Source: Spirochaetaceae bacterium
GTDB taxonomy: Bacteria > Spirochaetota > Spirochaetia > Treponematales > Breznakiellaceae
Assembly: GCA_031257075.1 (NCBI GenBank)
Contig: JAIRPM010000071.1
Location: 1 to 14,479, forward strand
DNA length: 14,479 nt
Reading direction: 5' to 3'
A model generated the notes under the pieces. The model made no database searches. It saw only the letters and a program-made list of their open reading frames with translations, and had not been told where the DNA came from. Shown one piece after another: positions 13,932 to 14,479 of the stretch. The position numbers and the translations under genes are program-made. Position 1 is the stretch's first letter; the number at the start of each line of letters is the position of its first letter.

Positions 13932-14479
13932 TCAGCGCTTCTCAAAGAGCGCCGCTATTTCCGCCGCAATTTGGACGGGTGTTTTCCCTTCGGCTTCGAT
14001 GGTGTAAGCGGCGGCTTTTTTGCAATTGGCGTTCCGGCGTTCGTGGAGCAGCCGGTGCGTTTCTTCCGGGTTTTTTGTCCGCAAAAAAGGCGGAAGCGGC
14101 CGGGCGCGTATACGCTCCCATGCGGTTTTTGCGCTTACCCGCAGAAAAACGAGCGCTGCGCGGCTTTCTTTCAAGAGCGCCATTGCGGGCGTGTTGTCGG
14201 TAATCCCGCCGCCTGCGGCAATAACAAGCACGGTACCGGATGCCGCGCTTAGCGCTTGGCGCAGCGCCGCCGTTTCGGCAGCGCGAAAAATATCAACGCC
14301 TTCTTCATAAAGTTCGCGGGCGGTTCTGCCGGAAACAGACTCTATTTCTACATCAAGGTCAATAAAGGAACAGCCCGAAAGCGCGGCACCGGCGGCCGTT
14401 TTTCCGCAATGTTTGGGGCCGCACAACCCAAATACCCCCCCCCCCTCATTGAGCGGCAGAATACGGAAACGGTATTCTT
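13932..14479 (-). CDS. aroK: Shikimate kinase (5' end uncertain, frame open at right edge)
   Basis: This enzyme phosphorylates shikimate with ATP, the step after AroE. The P-loop is GPKHCGKT. Shikimate contacts follow in FIDLDVEIE, FRAAETAAL and VIAAGGGI, and the lid region is PLPPFLR. The protein ends at ALFEKR. The usual first strand before the P-loop (VFGLCG) lies upstream of the first possible start, a TTG at 14426, so the real start must be further out. The frame runs without a stop through an 11-G tract (14445-14435) to the window edge (EYRFRILPLNEGGG). An ATG at 14449, overlapping a TGA of another frame as ATGA, would be the natural start, but it is in frame with the kinase only if the tract has 9 or 12 Gs. 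Either the upstream frame is fused to the kinase, or the tract switches the gene, or the tract length is misread. The coding body is secure. Confidence 0.85.
   Translation of the reverse strand, partial: EYRFRILPLNEGGGVFGLCGPKHCGKTAAGAALSGCSFIDLDVEIESVSGRTARELYEEGVDIFRAAETAALRQALSAASGTVLVIAAGGGITDNTPAMALLKESRAALVFLRVSAKTAWERIRARPLPPFLRTKNPEETHRLLHERRNANCKKAAAYTIEAEGKTPVQIAAEIAALFEKR
14435..14445 (-). repeat. Poly-G tract (G11 on the minus strand) at the aroK 5' end
   Basis: Eleven uninterrupted Cs on the plus strand, read as Gs in aroK, lie between a candidate ATG (14449) and the P-loop codons. The length decides which upstream frame is joined to the kinase. Confidence 0.9.

Noticed and set aside
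1..14479. CRISPR array, tRNA or rRNA genes, insertion sequence or prophage
   Set aside because: No regularly spaced repeats, cloverleaf-like sequence, transposase, integrase or terminal inverted repeats were seen.

Overview
The window looks like a chromosomal stretch of a treponeme or close spirochaete relative. The evidence is a very long coiled-coil protein of the spirochaete 'SpiroCoCo' type, a BspA/TpLRR-type leucine-rich protein, a fused AroD-AroE enzyme, and two long G homopolymers of the kind treponemes carry. There are no rRNA or tRNA genes, CRISPR arrays, insertion sequences or phage genes. Coding density is high. The assignment rests on gene families read by eye, not on a database search.

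Layout. (1) Positions 1-3361, plus strand: the C-terminal part of the coiled-coil protein, then an M23-family peptidoglycan hydrolase predicted to be a lipoprotein. (2) 3369-4241, minus: an AraC-family regulator with a clear sigma-70 type promoter. (3) 4429-7077, plus: a secreted protein with two leucine-rich modules around a proline-rich linker, then a MinD/ParA-like ATPase that ends in a compact terminator. (4) 7128-10358, plus: a tightly packed operon of an intact signal peptidase I, a second signal-peptidase-like protein whose nucleophilic serine is replaced by alanine, and bifunctional aroDE. (5) 10413-12133, plus: modB and modC (molybdate permease and ATPase). A promoter sits so close to the modB start that the message is probably leaderless. 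No modA is present. modC carries a run of ten Gs near its start. (6) 12160-12891, minus: a DUF554 membrane protein with its own promoter and an intrinsic terminator that abuts modC. (7) 13035-13904, plus: a divergent PAP2-like protein lacking the usual catalytic Asp, preceded by a long inverted repeat. (8) 13932 to the right edge, minus: shikimate kinase, with an 11-G run at its 5' end.

How the genes fit together. Regions 1 to 4 are mostly cell-envelope functions: a cytoskeletal-type filament protein, a wall hydrolase, a secreted LRR protein, a positioning-type ATPase and protein export processing. Shikimate-pathway genes appear twice, as aroDE at the end of the signal-peptidase operon and as aroK at the right edge. 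The observations most worth a second look are the active/inactive signal peptidase pair, the poly-G tracts in modC and aroK where slippage would shift the reading frame, the apparent leaderless start of modB, and the active-site substitution in the PAP2-like protein. I do not see a clearly new multi-gene system, and I have not forced one.
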